Below, one piece after another: positions 24,476 through 36,616 of a stretch of 60,000 bases of DNA (position 1 is its first letter; each line of letters starts with the position of its first letter). The notes under the pieces are model-generated. The model ran no database searches. It was given only the letters and a program-made list of their open reading frames with translations, and was not told the origin of the DNA. Made by a program: the position numbers and the translations under genes. Source of the stretch: Membranipora membranacea (lineage: Eukaryota; Bryozoa; Gymnolaemata; Cheilostomatida; Membraniporidae); the NCBI GenBank assembly GCA_914767715.1, contig OU612069.1, forward strand, positions 10,043,387 through 10,103,386, in the 5' to 3' direction.

Positions 24476-27400
24476 CTGCTGATGTGTGTTGAGCTGCTGA
24501 TGGTTGTGAGCTGATCGAACTAATCAGCAAGACTGTCATAATCCTGCTGCTGGAGCTTGTCCTCATCGCACCTACTCCATTTTCTCTTATCTCCCTTGAA
24601 ACGTGGATCAGTAGTGTGATCGTGCCATGACCATTGACCATTCTCATCACATGGTATATTGGCTTTGTAAAGAGCCTTAGTGTATGTCACGTCATCTCCT
24701 ACAATAGAGGAGAGAGCTGAAGTTTTTCACACAATGAGACAGTCCATTCAGATATGAGTAGCGCTTTTTATTTGTGTTCCGAAAGTCAGAAGTCATTTGG
24801 CCCCCTACTAATAATGGCAATTGCATTGATTGGCAGCAACTTAAACAATTGTGATTAATATAAGGTTAAAAATAACAATCTTTAATTTGATCAATAACCC
24901 ACGCAAAATTCAAATCTTGGGAGTCTTTCAACTAGATCAATCTTTATCACATTCGGTCTTCAAAATAGACAAATTTTGTTGCTGTGTTTTATCAAAAGAC
25001 TCTCCCCCCCCCCCCCGGTCACTTTTTCAACACATAAATGGCATAACAGCCGACCAACATCATAACGTACAGGTCAGTTATTTATCAATGCTGTCAGTAC
25101 CTCTGATTCCTGGGAAAGATGATGATAAAACAGACAACAATAATGGACGCAGAGAATCTCAGGCTGGAATGGTAACTATCGATTTAAACATCACAATGTC
25201 TAATATCTTGATATTTCTAACCTTATTATGGATGTATACTTACCAGTTTTATTCTTGATCAGCTCAGCTAGAGCCACCCAATCTTCATATTCGAAAGCGC
25301 CGATCGTAACTTTTGGTGTCTGCAACAGATCCTTGATACCTTGAGTTGAGTTGTTGTACCAGTTTATATTTTTCCCCATGTTGTAGTTATTACACTGTCC
25401 GCAGGTATCACGCTCTACATTATACAATCCGGCAGTCTTTATCACCAGCTCTAGGATTGGATGTTCTTCGATGAAATCTATCAGCTTTGGCACACACCTG
25501 TCACATGGTGAATAACTCTAAAATTAGAGGATAAAAACCAAATTGATGAGATTATTTTGTTCATTTCGTCTCTGTTGTTTAGATGGATGAGGGAAATGCT
25601 GATGTGAATGCAGGAGAATCGGCGATCACTTATAACACTTGTAATGGAAATTTCTGTTGCTAAATTTTCTAATTTCTTTATTAAAAAATACATTTTGCTA
25701 TATGGTTGAGAAGTGAGAGCATAATATATTTTACAATTTCTTGTACACAACTTTATTCAACTCCCTTATCTGCTTTGTAAAAAATGGCCATTTTACTATC
25801 TGGTCTAGAAACCAAATAACACTCTGGTTTGGTTGATCGATGACAATAATATGCCATTAATCAATACAGGTATAAGCATAAACATAAATACTATTTATTT
25901 GTTTATGGGTATAAGATATTAGGTTTATTGCTATAATTTTCAAACCCCATAAAAAAACACAGAGCAACGAATATGGGCCGGCAATGTTCCTATGTAAATT
26001 CCCAATTTGCTTTTCCATTGAAACTTGAAACCAAACCCCTGAGCATTTAGTGGTATGTATGATTACCACTTGAGTCATCGCACCAGGGTTTAAGGCACCC
26101 CCTGACTGAAGAACCAATGATAGATGTTTACTATGGTGATTGTAACAAGATGGATCTCGGTCTCTTGAGATCTGCATCTTGATAAGGCAACCACAAAAAC
26201 TTTCACCTACTGCTCTCCCTCAGAATTATTACCAGTAAAAAGAAAACAGGACTAGAATACCAGAGAATTAACGAACCAAGGACCTCAACTTCTCGATTTG
26301 TTCAAACTGACATAAAGATATTGCAGTGATGCCAGAACATTATAGGAAAGGTAAAGAAAAACAACTACGACTACTGATATAACAGTGACTTTCAGAACAC
26401 AATTATATAAGTCGAGCACCTCTAATTTTCCCGTATCAAGATAAATTTGATACTGATACCTCAGTTCATTAAAAGTATTTTGGCTTCAAGTTGCTGTAGA
26501 GTTATCTTCTCATTTTCATACAATGGCGTACTTATTATGAATTAGAAGTTATCCCACTTTGCCTAATTTATCATATCCCGTCCTTGTATCCAGGTAAACA
26601 TACAAACTTAAATGAGAGAATTCTTTACAGAAGAAGATTCTAGGATCAAAATTGAATGTCTCCAAATATCAGAAATTATACCAGCATACAAGTTCTCCCT
26701 GTATACAGGTTTTATTTCAGGTTTTTAACTCCAAGCACCAAGCAGAACAATCAATTGTGTCAATCTGGTTGAATAACTCTCCTTAAACCCTTATACTTGC
26801 AAGACAGCAAGAGAATAGGTAGCGATAGATATTTGATTTACTATTTCCAATCCAAATTCAATACTACTGGTTCTAATTTTTGCTGGATGGGGGTCAAAGT
26901 CTTTGAGTGGGGGGATTAAATGAGGTCGCATAATTCATCTACTGGTACTTGTGTCAACCGACCTTACCGAGTGATATGAATTAAATTTAAGCAAGGGATA
27001 CCCATCAGACAATTATGAAATATTTCAATCCTAAGAAATACACAAGAAGGCCTGACACTATCACATTTTAAACAAGGCTTGATTGAGGAAACAATGTCAA
27101 TTAAAAATTATTGAAGATTATTAGGGTTGTTTCAAACATAAATTACTGTCTTTCAAGTAAAATTTTTAAGAATAGATTGGGCAGTGCTTCTGATTGGTGC
27201 GAAAATAAATGTCACGTTAAAATCCCAAATCATTCCCTCAAAGAAGCCTTAATAGTAGTAGTATTGTTATTATGAAGGCATATTATATCAGATATAAAAT
27301 ACTTCTGGTTTCTAGTTACTATTTGATTATGTAATATCAGGGCTCTCAACCTGGGAGGATTCGAAACCTGAGTTTTGATATTAGCATGTCCCATAGTGGT

Positions 27401-30400
27401 ATTTTAAAGGTGTAAAACGCCCTGAGCATAAACAGCTGAGGGTACGTCTGAGATGGCACCGAAATATTGTCGGGTGAAATACCTGAGATTTGAAGATTAT
27501 GTGCAAAGAATAGCTGGCAAAGCAAGTCAAAGAATATATGTTGTTAAAAACATGTTGCATCTAAGTACAAAGCCATTAGCTTCCATGATGTTCAAAAGTT
27601 TTGTAGTTTCCCTCTTGATGTATTGTCTGCCTGTTTTGCACACGAGCATATGTACCATAGACAAGAAATTACTAAGAAAAGTTTTTAATGTTGCCAAGAA
27701 TTTGAGGCTTGATGTAGGCGACCTCGATATTATTGTGGTGTTTTGCTGATGAGCATCACATCATACAAAATTTTCTAGAGCGATGCCCTCGAATGCAAGT
27801 TCCATACATTAGTAGCAAGCTCCTGTAATGACAAAGTATAAATGCATCATGTTCTCGCAACATTTCATGTTTGTGATAGCAAGTAAATCAATTAAAACCT
27901 AGAGCATTTCTTGTAAACATAAAATCGTAAATAATTTTAGATTTGATCCAGATGAACCAATTCATATGGACCAACCAACGCCATCGCCACAGGTGAAAAT
28001 GAATCCCAATGATTTAAAAATATGCTTGTAAAAATATTGTTTTAAAGGCTGACGAATCGAGCCGCCAGGGTAGAAAGGCATATAATTGATGTAATGTGAT
28101 GCTATTGAAATCATTGCCTGGATTTATCTGGTTCACCTGCAAAATGACTTTTTTAACATTCCTAAAATTCAAATTTCTATTTAGCCATAATAATCCATTT
28201 GCAAATCACTGGGATTGGCAGTGCAATAAGAGCATTAAGAGCTTATCACAAATGAAATCAAATACCCACAACAAAAACCACACATAATTTTCATGCAAAA
28301 GTTTGATGTTATCTTTATTATTCATCTCTGCCAAAAATTAGCAACGCAAGCAAGGTGATCTAGAATAGAGTACACAATAAGAGGCAAACGCAATAAATAA
28401 AGAAAGCGACTTCAAACAACAGCAAACCAATCCTGAGCTGCTGTCGGCAACCATCAGAAAACACCACTTGAACAAATTGACAATGCAGTTGCAAATTCCT
28501 TGTCACCAATAAATTAATTATATCAATGGGCTGTCACAACTGTCCACACCAAACAATAATTTAGATACGATCACTTTGGATATTATTAGAAATGCCCAAG
28601 AACATGGCTTCTGAATATTAAGACGCTGCCAAGCTGAAAGTCATTCTATTGGCTATTAAACAAGCAGATAAGACTTTATGGGAAAGCGCATTATTTTGCC
28701 ACCTTCCAATGATATAAATGTCCAACTATCTGCTTAAAACATCAAGCAGTGTTGACCCTGTGATCAAATATGCATGTCATCTCAGTCTGAACCGAGATGC
28801 TTTGACAAAAAGGCAAGTTGGGGTGTGACATTCACTGTTGATGCCGATATCACATTGATATACTCAAACAACCTTACCAGCATCGGCAAAATTAAGTTTG
28901 GTCACAGTAAAGGCCATTAGATTTCGACTACAGTACTGGAGTATAACAATTTTAAGTTATTGTCATATGCTCTAGATTCCTCATACGTACTCAGGAACAA
29001 CAGCTATCTGTAGTTTGCATACTCAATTTACAGCACAGATCTATTCTTCCTTGTGAAGCAACAATAAAATTGGCAATCCAATTTGAACTGACTGGTTGTG
29101 TGCAATTTTGAAGAAAAAAACGATGATGGTGGTGACAAGATCTGGCTCATCCAACAAAATATTTTTGATATTGTGTTATATGTATTCTTTACATTTTTAT
29201 AGTAGTGATGGACTGATGGGAGTGCTGAGGGTAAATGGCTGTGTTTATTTCAGTGCTTATTGGCCAATGATTGTATCTTATCATAAAAAGTTCTGGTTCT
29301 GGGGACAAATTATTAATACCATCTCTTGCGGAAAGGTCTTTTACGTACACTCACCAATTTTCTTCGTGTTTGAATAATAAGGATCTGGACAGGGGCCGAT
29401 ATCATGCCCAGCGCCCCTTGATTTTTCACATTATTTCATTGAATTCTATACAGTAAACTATGGCTCACAGCACAAACTAATTACGTCATGTCGTGCTATT
29501 TAAGTGGGACATATTATGATCAGTGAAGCATAAGCATTGTCCTGTCTAGGTAGTACATTAACTCTATACAGGAGGCTCTACTGGTCATGGAGCAAGTTGA
29601 TTGAATAATATAAAACTCAAGCACTTTCTGGACGGTCAGATGTTTGAAAAAGGTAAAAAACACCTACCGTAAGGTCGCGTATTGTAGCCGCATGGTTACT
29701 GTCCATGAGTGGTTAAAACTTAGTCAAGCATACCACGGTAATAATAAGGGCATTGTTTCCAAATTCTATAGGCAGGTGGCTAATGAGTGAACATACATAC
29801 TAACTCAGTTGTAACATGCTAGCATCGACTATATATCTCTTATTTTTATTAACAATATCCGACCTCAGAAGAGACATAAAATTGGAGAGCTCAATGTATT
29901 GACCTTGTAATGACCTTGCAGTTGTTTGCCTCGTCAGTGTGGTGAGAGGGCATTAGCACGTAACACATAGTGTGCACATTTCTTGATCATTATATTGCCT
30001 GGGCGGCTAGATATTGTGGTTAAATGACAGTGGGCTTGCTGGTGTGATATGGCTAAAATCTGTGTTTTGTTTCCTAAAGTAATCCAGGCCTGTTCACCAA
30101 CAAGCCACGTGGTTACAATACGCGACCTTACGGTACATATACATGAAATTACAACTAAACTACACATGAATAAAATTTTTTTTGAGATATTAATCATTGA
30201 AATAAGATAGGAAACCAATCAAGACCATTTGTGCCTAAGACTTATTTCCACATTTGATGTTGAATGATGAGATTTCCTGCTAAATTACTGAATTCGAATC
30301 ATTTAATTCATGATCGGAATATTTTGTAAAATGTAGTATTAACAATTTATAATATTTGGTAATCACTGTATTAGGCTACCAGTAGCAGATTATAATTGTA

Positions 30401-33400
30401 CTTGTTGCATTTTGGACATAGGATTGTTGTGCCTCATACATCGATTGAATTGAAAGCTTGTTATAGAAGAGGCTTTGTTTAGACAAAGAGAGTATAACAA
30501 AGGCTAAGGTCTCTGGTGTATTGCGCAATCGTAAGCACACATCAGGCATACTTTCAAAAAACAGATATACATGTTACATTTTGGTTGCATGCTACTTACA
30601 ATGATGCAAAAATCGGCATATCTGGACAGCCCTATTCTGAATAACCAAAAGAAATTTGGAAGTAATCGGACTATTGGAAGTAGGTGTGCGATACATGACT
30701 TTGTTAGTAAAGGCTGTTTTTTGTAGATTTCTTTGAGAAATAATATTTTTTTAAATATTATTGTGGCTCATTGGGTTTTTATTGGTATAATACATAATTA
30801 TATGTGGGTTTAGTTCACCCATGAAAAATACACTTCCCTAGAGTGAAGTTCAAAGTTTGGTCAGGAGGAGATAATCACCAAAATCAGCCAATACTTTCAA
30901 TGAACTGAGATACTTTTAGATTATTCTTGTTGGTTTTATATGATATAATATTGTTTACTTTTAGGCCATGAGTCACACTGAAATGCTGAAGTATACCATC
31001 ACTAGTTATGTCTTACAGAATACATAGAGAATTGAATTCTCTGCGCGTCTGCTTCCTTAACATTCCTCTTCAATTCTGGTATCATCAGATCTTCAGCGTG
31101 TTTGTTTCCGTTTCCGTCTTCTTTCTTGAAGATCCTAGTCTTCCCTGTTTGGTTGTTTAGGACAACAATAACTGCCCCTGTCTGAGTCACTCCATGTAAC
31201 CCAGATCTTATAAATCTCTTTAAGAGCTTTTCACCTATAAAGGAAAGAAAAAAATGTGAACCGACTCCCTATAGGAGATTTAATTTAATCCCTTGATTAC
31301 CACTTTTTTGCTAAAAATATAACTGCTTGTGAATCCCATCTTCAGTTTAGTCCAAAACAAAGAAAGAGTTTCAGACACGTCTCACTTATTCATTTGTCTG
31401 TTTTACTGTCTTGTGATCTATATGCAGCGCAGAGAAATGGCGTGTGTGACTGCAGAGAGAGTGGTTAGGGGCTCAGGCAGGCTCTTCTGTCATGTTATTT
31501 AATTCTTAATCTGAACAAAAATCATTTTAATCACAAGCATCAGTAAAAAAAATCAATGCTGAGATTCACCCAAAAGATACAGCCTTAAATTGCTCTTTGA
31601 TGTAAATTTCCAATGCTCCTTCTAGACAAATTTAAAGCCACTGAGGATTTTTACCCGCCCTTAGGACATAAAGTTAAAATACTGAAAAGCCTGTCTCTAT
31701 ATTTTTGAACTCAACGAGCCTCAATTCTTGGCAGCTAGGGCGCATCATTATTTTTGATGCCCCAGGTGTGTTTCGATATGCCTGCAAACTGAGAGCGACT
31801 TGGTGCCATGTTTGGCGGCCGCACTTTGAGGCACTGTTATGTCTCAGTCTTCGAACAGAGACACAGAATTGCGATTTTGACCCCGCATTATTTATTGCTG
31901 TCTCACAGGGATATCATAGTTTTAATAATAATAAGTCTGGTCAGGAGCAGAGCTTAAAAATATCTAATAAGCTTCCACCCCAACATGTGGTCTGGGTGGG
32001 TCCAATATGACCATCTCACTTAATACCACTCATAAACAACTAATGCTAAAATCGGACTTGTCTATAGTTATCTGGTGTGATTAATTTATTGAAATGTAGT
32101 GAGAAGCATTTTAAATCAATCTACAAATATGAATATTTGTGCAAAACAATAGTTCCATGTTAAATAGTGCGACAGTAATTTTATGAGATTTGATACTGAT
32201 AAATGTGTGAATAAAATGGATGAACAATAAATATCAACATAACCAGAGAACTGCTAGTTCTATGAACCTAGAACACGTTTTATCCAATTGCCTGCATGCC
32301 TGTTGCTCCCAATCCACTGGTCACTCCGCGGCGTGAACAGTGGATCGGGAGCCACAGCTCGGAATGCAGGCAAATGGACCAAACTTGGTCTAGTGTACCC
32401 AGTCGTAGCAATCATGTCAGCAGAAGAACGGCAGTGAGGCAGCATATCGCAATTTTTCTCAAAATCGCTAAATAATAAGTGAAATGTTACGAGTTTAAAA
32501 CAAGGGTATATCTAGGGTAGAACAACATGCTAAATCCAAAACTGAGAGTGCACCCGGTTGTAGCAATCATATCAGCGGCAGCGCGGCAGCATACCTGCAA
32601 TTTTCTTCACAATCGGTTAGGTAAGTGAAATGTTTAGTGATTAATATGGTCAGCAGGAAACACGACTATATGTCTGATCTTAACAAGATATAATATCACA
32701 TCATTTTAAAAGGTGGTCAGAGACAGCACTACATCACAACGAGAACAAGACAAAAAACAGCCTAGACGTAAGACTGCTCAAAACATGATAGCGTGAGACA
32801 AATTTGATGTAGGAAAAAAGTGTGTACCCAGTTGAAAAGGTCAGCCGCAGCACTACTGCATATCCCAAATATTCACACTATCGATATGTGATTAGTGGAA
32901 AGTCAAAAGTTTGATGCAGTTGACACAAGTCAAGACTATAGTACTGGGTTCTACATTGTATATGTTTTATCATCGCATGAGATGGTTGATGAGAGACAGC
33001 ACTACCGTATATTCCCATATCATGTCATTAGCATGTTAGGAAAGTATGCGAAGCTGGCATATCTAAGTTTTTCAGACTCTGACAGTTTGGTTTTTTTCTG
33101 AAAAGTGAGGAACTCAATGAACTCTTTGCTCGTGTGTTATGCAAAAGATATCCCGCCAAAAAATGACATAAGAGGCAATTGAAACGTCAAAAATGTTGTT
33201 TGTAATTGCCCCAAGACAGTGGTGTTAAGACCATACAATATCATACTGGCATCAAGTATCCTGCCATCAAGTATTTATAATCTTTGATACTAGTCCCATA
33301 AGAAGTTTGACATAATTCAATAGAAATTTTTCAATTTGTGCTGGTCTGATACGAGCAGCCTTCTCTCCAAGTTTATTTGGTGAATTAATTGCCATGTCAA

Positions 33401-33929
33401 CAAAATCCCACAATGCAATTTCAACCTGGATTTCCCTGATGATTAGATTACTTAGATCACACAGAATAGGAGTTATTTCCCACACATATAATGCCAAAAC
33501 AAAACACCTTTTAATTTCTAAATATGACCACTACAACTGGGTACACCCGGTGAATTTTACAGAACATACACCAATGAAGTATAAAACGTGATCAATATCC
33601 TGCCATCAAATATTGTCCGTGCCATAACAACTTATGCTATAGCTGCTTCTGGCCTAAAGTTTTCCAAAAAATTTTCACAAGAAAACCAGACACAGTGTCA
33701 ACAATATTCTCGGACAAAGCCGCGTTTCTACCTCCAACTGACCTTCAAACAGAATTCAATACAGCGGGTACAGCAGTGCCCTGTTCTACGTTGGTAATAA
33801 ACAAATATTCTCTGATGGCACAGGGATCGAGTGTTTGAATGAACTAAACAGTACAAAACAAGCACCAGAAGATTTATCCCATATTCACAACAATATTTGT
33901 AACCCACCTTTTGATCTTCCCGCAGCCAT
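24476..33929 (-). CDS. AID/APOBEC-like zinc-dependent polynucleotide deaminase
   Basis: Exons in transcript order are 33929-33908 (MAAGRSK), 31234-31017, 25517-25244 and 24698-24476, with the stop at 24522-24520. All are GT-AG with matching phases and encode 230 residues. The deaminase zinc site is complete: H53-A54-E55 (HAEDLM) on exon 2, and SPC85-DRC88 on exon 3 preceded by RIQFSMYSSY. That is the HxE...SPCxxC arrangement of the AID/APOBEC branch. ELVIKTAGLY and QGIKDLLQ match the strand and helix that follow in that family, and GAFEYEDWVALAEL matches the late Phe/Trp segment. The family converts cytosine to uracil in DNA or RNA, for immunity or editing. The substrate here is unknown. The insert after AGLY contains an extra CGQC (119-122), and the tail has C188, HDH and C215. 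No nuclear export signal or signal peptide is evident with this start. Confidence 0.85.
27430..27770 (+). pseudogene. LINE reverse transcriptase relic in deaminase intron
   Basis: An open stretch reads YVQRIAGKASQRIYVVKNML followed by MFKSFVVSLLMYCLPVLHTS and DKKLLRKVFNVAKNL. This is the segment after the catalytic core of non-LTR reverse transcriptases (helix, 'LMYCLPVW'-type stretch, 'kk..r...a'). No upstream catalytic domain is intact. It lies in the intron between 31017 and 25517, antisense to the deaminase. Confidence 0.6.
29667..30133. mobile_element. TA-flanked inverted-repeat element (Tc1/mariner-like MITE)
   Basis: The ends CCGTAAGGTCGCGTATTGTA at 29667-29686 and the inverse at 30114-30133 are perfect for 20 bp, with imperfect continuation (cCGCATGG versus cCACGTGG). 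Both ends are bordered by TA (29665-29666, 30134-30135), the Tc1/mariner target duplication. The element is 467 bp with no coding capacity and lies in the large intron between the first two deaminase exons. Confidence 0.7.
32390..32640. repeat. Diverged direct repeat, two copies of about 90 bp
   Basis: The stretch beginning tgtacccagtcgtagcaatc recurs about 155 bases later as tgcacccggttgtagcaatc. Both are followed by catcagcagc-like sequence, gcaatttt and aagtgaaatgtt. It lies in the first deaminase intron. A possible weak third copy starts near 32822. Confidence 0.5.
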
Positions 33930-34275
33930 GATTGCAGACTGTGTGAACTGTCCCTTAGTACAGCCGCAAATGCAAACAGCTTAGTCAGCCACCGATGCTT
34001 ATATCCTTAAAAGGAGTGAGCGATGCCTATCGATATAGGGGTGTGTATGTGTACAGCGTGCAGTGTAACTATGTTGTATCTATGGCCTTACAATTGTATT
34101 TGTGTAATCATTAAGCGTCACAAAAACATCTATCTGCACCGGACACAAAAGTGCACAATTACATAATTAGATTGTTAAAAAAGTAGAAAGGAAAGTTAGG
34201 TTATTGAGCAGGCTTGTATTGATTCCAATTTTTTCCTGCTTCCGGAATTGAAAGCCAAATCAATATTTTTCTTAC

Positions 34276-34408
34276 CTCGATGGTTAACAAGATAGCTGGG
34301 GGTTCCCCTATTGACTATCGACGAAAAAAAGATGTCTTGTCCCTTCAGATATTTAGAATAATAGGAACGAGAAAAGCCCGCGAACTGACGAGATAAGTAA
34401 ATTAGCAT
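34276..34408 (-). CDS. Candidate alternative first coding exon of the deaminase gene
   Basis: An ATG at 34408 opens a 44-codon frame that ends at a strong donor (CATCGAG|gtaaga, exon end 34276) in phase 1. That is the phase exon 31234-31017 needs (G|GT GAA AAG). The peptide begins MLIYLSRQFAGFSRSYYSKY: no acidic residue until position 25 and many R, K, S and Y, which resembles a mitochondrial presequence. An internal acceptor (ttatctcgtcag) also allows entry at 34384 from exons farther upstream. Other frames are closed. I infer an alternative promoter or N-terminus; transcript data are needed to confirm it. Confidence 0.4.
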
Positions 34409-34464
34409 AACTCGCTATAAAGGTACTAGGTGCTCAAAAGCGTTTGAGCTAGAATTTCCTACCC

Positions 34465-34538
34465 ACCCACCACTGTCAGATGATAGCATAACTCAGGTGA
34501 TAACCCACTGTCGGATGACAGCATATCTCAGGTGATAT
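34465..34538. repeat. Two-copy 36-bp tandem duplication
   Basis: ccactgtcagatgatagcat followed by aactcaggtgataa is repeated once with four or five substitutions, just upstream of the 34276-34408 exon on the minus strand. Confidence 0.7.
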
Positions 34539-34689
34539 TCTTTGCCAATTATATTATGATGGGATGGAAGGATAAGAAATGGAGTGTGATCAATCTATCG
34601 GCTAACGGAGCAATTTGTGACACACACTGATCTGATAGTTTGAGTTGTGTTATCTTTCCATTATGAGATAAATGGGACTGAAAACATGG

Positions 34690-35325
34690 CGACAGAAATC
34701 AGCAAACTGAACTGCTCGGTGTCAACATTGATCCACACCTTAGTTTAAGCAGCCATATAGATGATATTGTAGGAAGAACTGATTTTAAATTATATACAAT
34801 GAAAAGGTTAAAGCGTATGGGCGCAAGTTAGACATGTTTGATGACTTTCTAAAAAACTCATATACTTTTTGTCATAACCTATGGAGCACCAGCATAGGTC
34901 TCACTTACCACCAATAGCAAAATTGAGGTACTTGAAAGGATCCAAAAGCATGCCCTTAAAAATCTCCGTCCGACCAACTTCTATGAAGTTTGTGGGATAT
35001 CGCTGTACCTTACATTTCTCCGCTTCCCCATGACAGGAGCGTTGTCTATAACCAGAAGATTTTTAGGGATGAGAAACATCCTCTAAACAGTATAACCAAA
35101 TGTAACAGCTCTACGCGAACACTGCGCAACAATCAACAGAGCTGTGTACCTAAGTGCTGCACCGCAAAGTTTGCCAACAGCTTTTTTTGTCAAATATGCT
35201 ATGTAGTTTTTGTGTCACACTAAATTTTCGAGTTTTTCCATTTTATTCATTTAACAACCACTCCATTATAACACCATGGTTTCTGCGAGAGTTTCAATAA
35301 AATCTTGTCTTATCTTATTATACAG
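34690..35325 (+). pseudogene. Degenerate LINE reverse transcriptase tail
   Basis: Broken frames give LLGVNIDPHLSLSSHIDDIV, TMKRLKRMG and VITYGAPAW, the post-catalytic region of a non-LTR reverse transcriptase. The relic ends with tttcaataaaatcttgtctt, a typical LINE 3' terminus. Several frameshifts and stops are present. Confidence 0.65.
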
Positions 35326-36616
35326 TAATATAGCAAGTTGTTAAGGTACAGAGAAGTATAATACTCCACATAAGAACATATTGAACCCTCGACTACTTTG
35401 TTTAGTAAGTGGCTTCTAGTTATAAGACTATAATTTCTACCCATAAACTTTCTGTTTTTGTCCAATTCATCGCAAGTTATATTAGATGGAGGCTGAACGC
35501 ATCTCAAATCTTAAAAGTTTGTTATATTAATGTTAAATTAATAATGTATAATAAATCTAATAGTAATAAAAAGGGAAAGAAGTGAACCTAATTCCAGCTC
35601 GAGTTCTCAATATCAGCCAATAGAGAAGTGTTTTATAGGTAGAAACACACAGGCGATTATTACAAGGGAATCGTCGGCAAAGAGAAACTTTTGGATTAGA
35701 CGAGTAACATTGTGTCGCTGGCGGATATGATCAGTGTCTATATATTTTTTTATTTGGACGAAATCGTGAGCGTCATGTGATAATTATCTTGTTTGCTAAG
35801 ATTTGCTAATGTTTCGCTTTGCTGATTTGCTTTGTAGTAATAACCAGTGTGTTTCTACCTTAATACGTCGAACCTTGGGGCTCATTATTAAGAATTTCCC
35901 CTATGCAAGGTCAAAGAGGCGTAGCAAGGTATATATTTATATATATAAAAGAGTAAAGTTTTCGGCGTCCACTCACCTATTGTTGACTTTCTCGGGTCAA
36001 GGTCAAACCTCCGATACAGTCTTTAGCAGACTTGGATACACGGCACCATTCCAATGATGTCATAGTGTGCTAAGATTTAAGATAGTACTGATACTGATTG
36101 TCTGTTGACTTTGTCAACTGATTTCCACTGCAGTCATCACAGAACGGCGTATTCTCCTTCTACAACAATTTTTATCATTCAAATAACATGTGTAGCAGTT
36201 CTGCGTATCACTAAATTTCTCATGTGAAATGCTGAGTAATTTTAGGCCCTATATATATATATACTTTTATTGGCAACCAAAGTCATCTCATCGAAAATGT
36301 TTTGCACTCAGTGCCAGAAAATACAGAGTTTTTTTACTCGAACAGTTATTCAGTTATTGATATTCTGTCGTCCCTCCCATAAAACTAAAAAAAACGTCAT
36401 GATAAACTAATCACCAACGGGACTTTAGTAGGATATAGCCATGAAAGCACACTTTCACTCCCAATAATTTGAGGATGACCAATTTTGAGACAATATTCTA
36501 TGTTCTTTTTCGCAAAAAAATACAATACAATACAATCAATCTAAGAAATTACCTGCCAGCTATATGTTGAACAGTGGGATAATCCAGAGCAGCATCTGAT
36601 AAGACCATTATCATCA
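35310..36616 (-). CDS. Possible minus-strand exons upstream of the deaminase
   Basis: A candidate exon 36616-36553 (ATG ATA ATG ..., MIMVLSDAALDYPTVQHIAG, donor GGCAG|gtaatt) can join a frame beginning near 35503 that reads RCVQPPSNITCDELDKNRKF and runs open to a TAA at 35312-35310. The acceptor near 35503 is weak, and the 3' end overlaps a LINE tail. These exons could lead into the 34384 acceptor of the deaminase locus or form an independent small gene. No domain is recognised. Confidence 0.2.
36250..36330 (-). mobile_element. LINE 3' UTR fragment, same family as 20129-20405
   Basis: The reverse complement contains ctggcactgagtgcaaaaca, gatgagatgactttgg and ccaataaaagtatatatata, matching the last 70 or so bases of the plus-strand copy at 20335-20405. 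It is a 5'-truncated insertion. Confidence 0.75.

Noticed and set aside
24851-25258. 135-codon plus-strand open frame
   Set aside because: It is mostly antisense to a deaminase intron, with poly-C low complexity and no domain.
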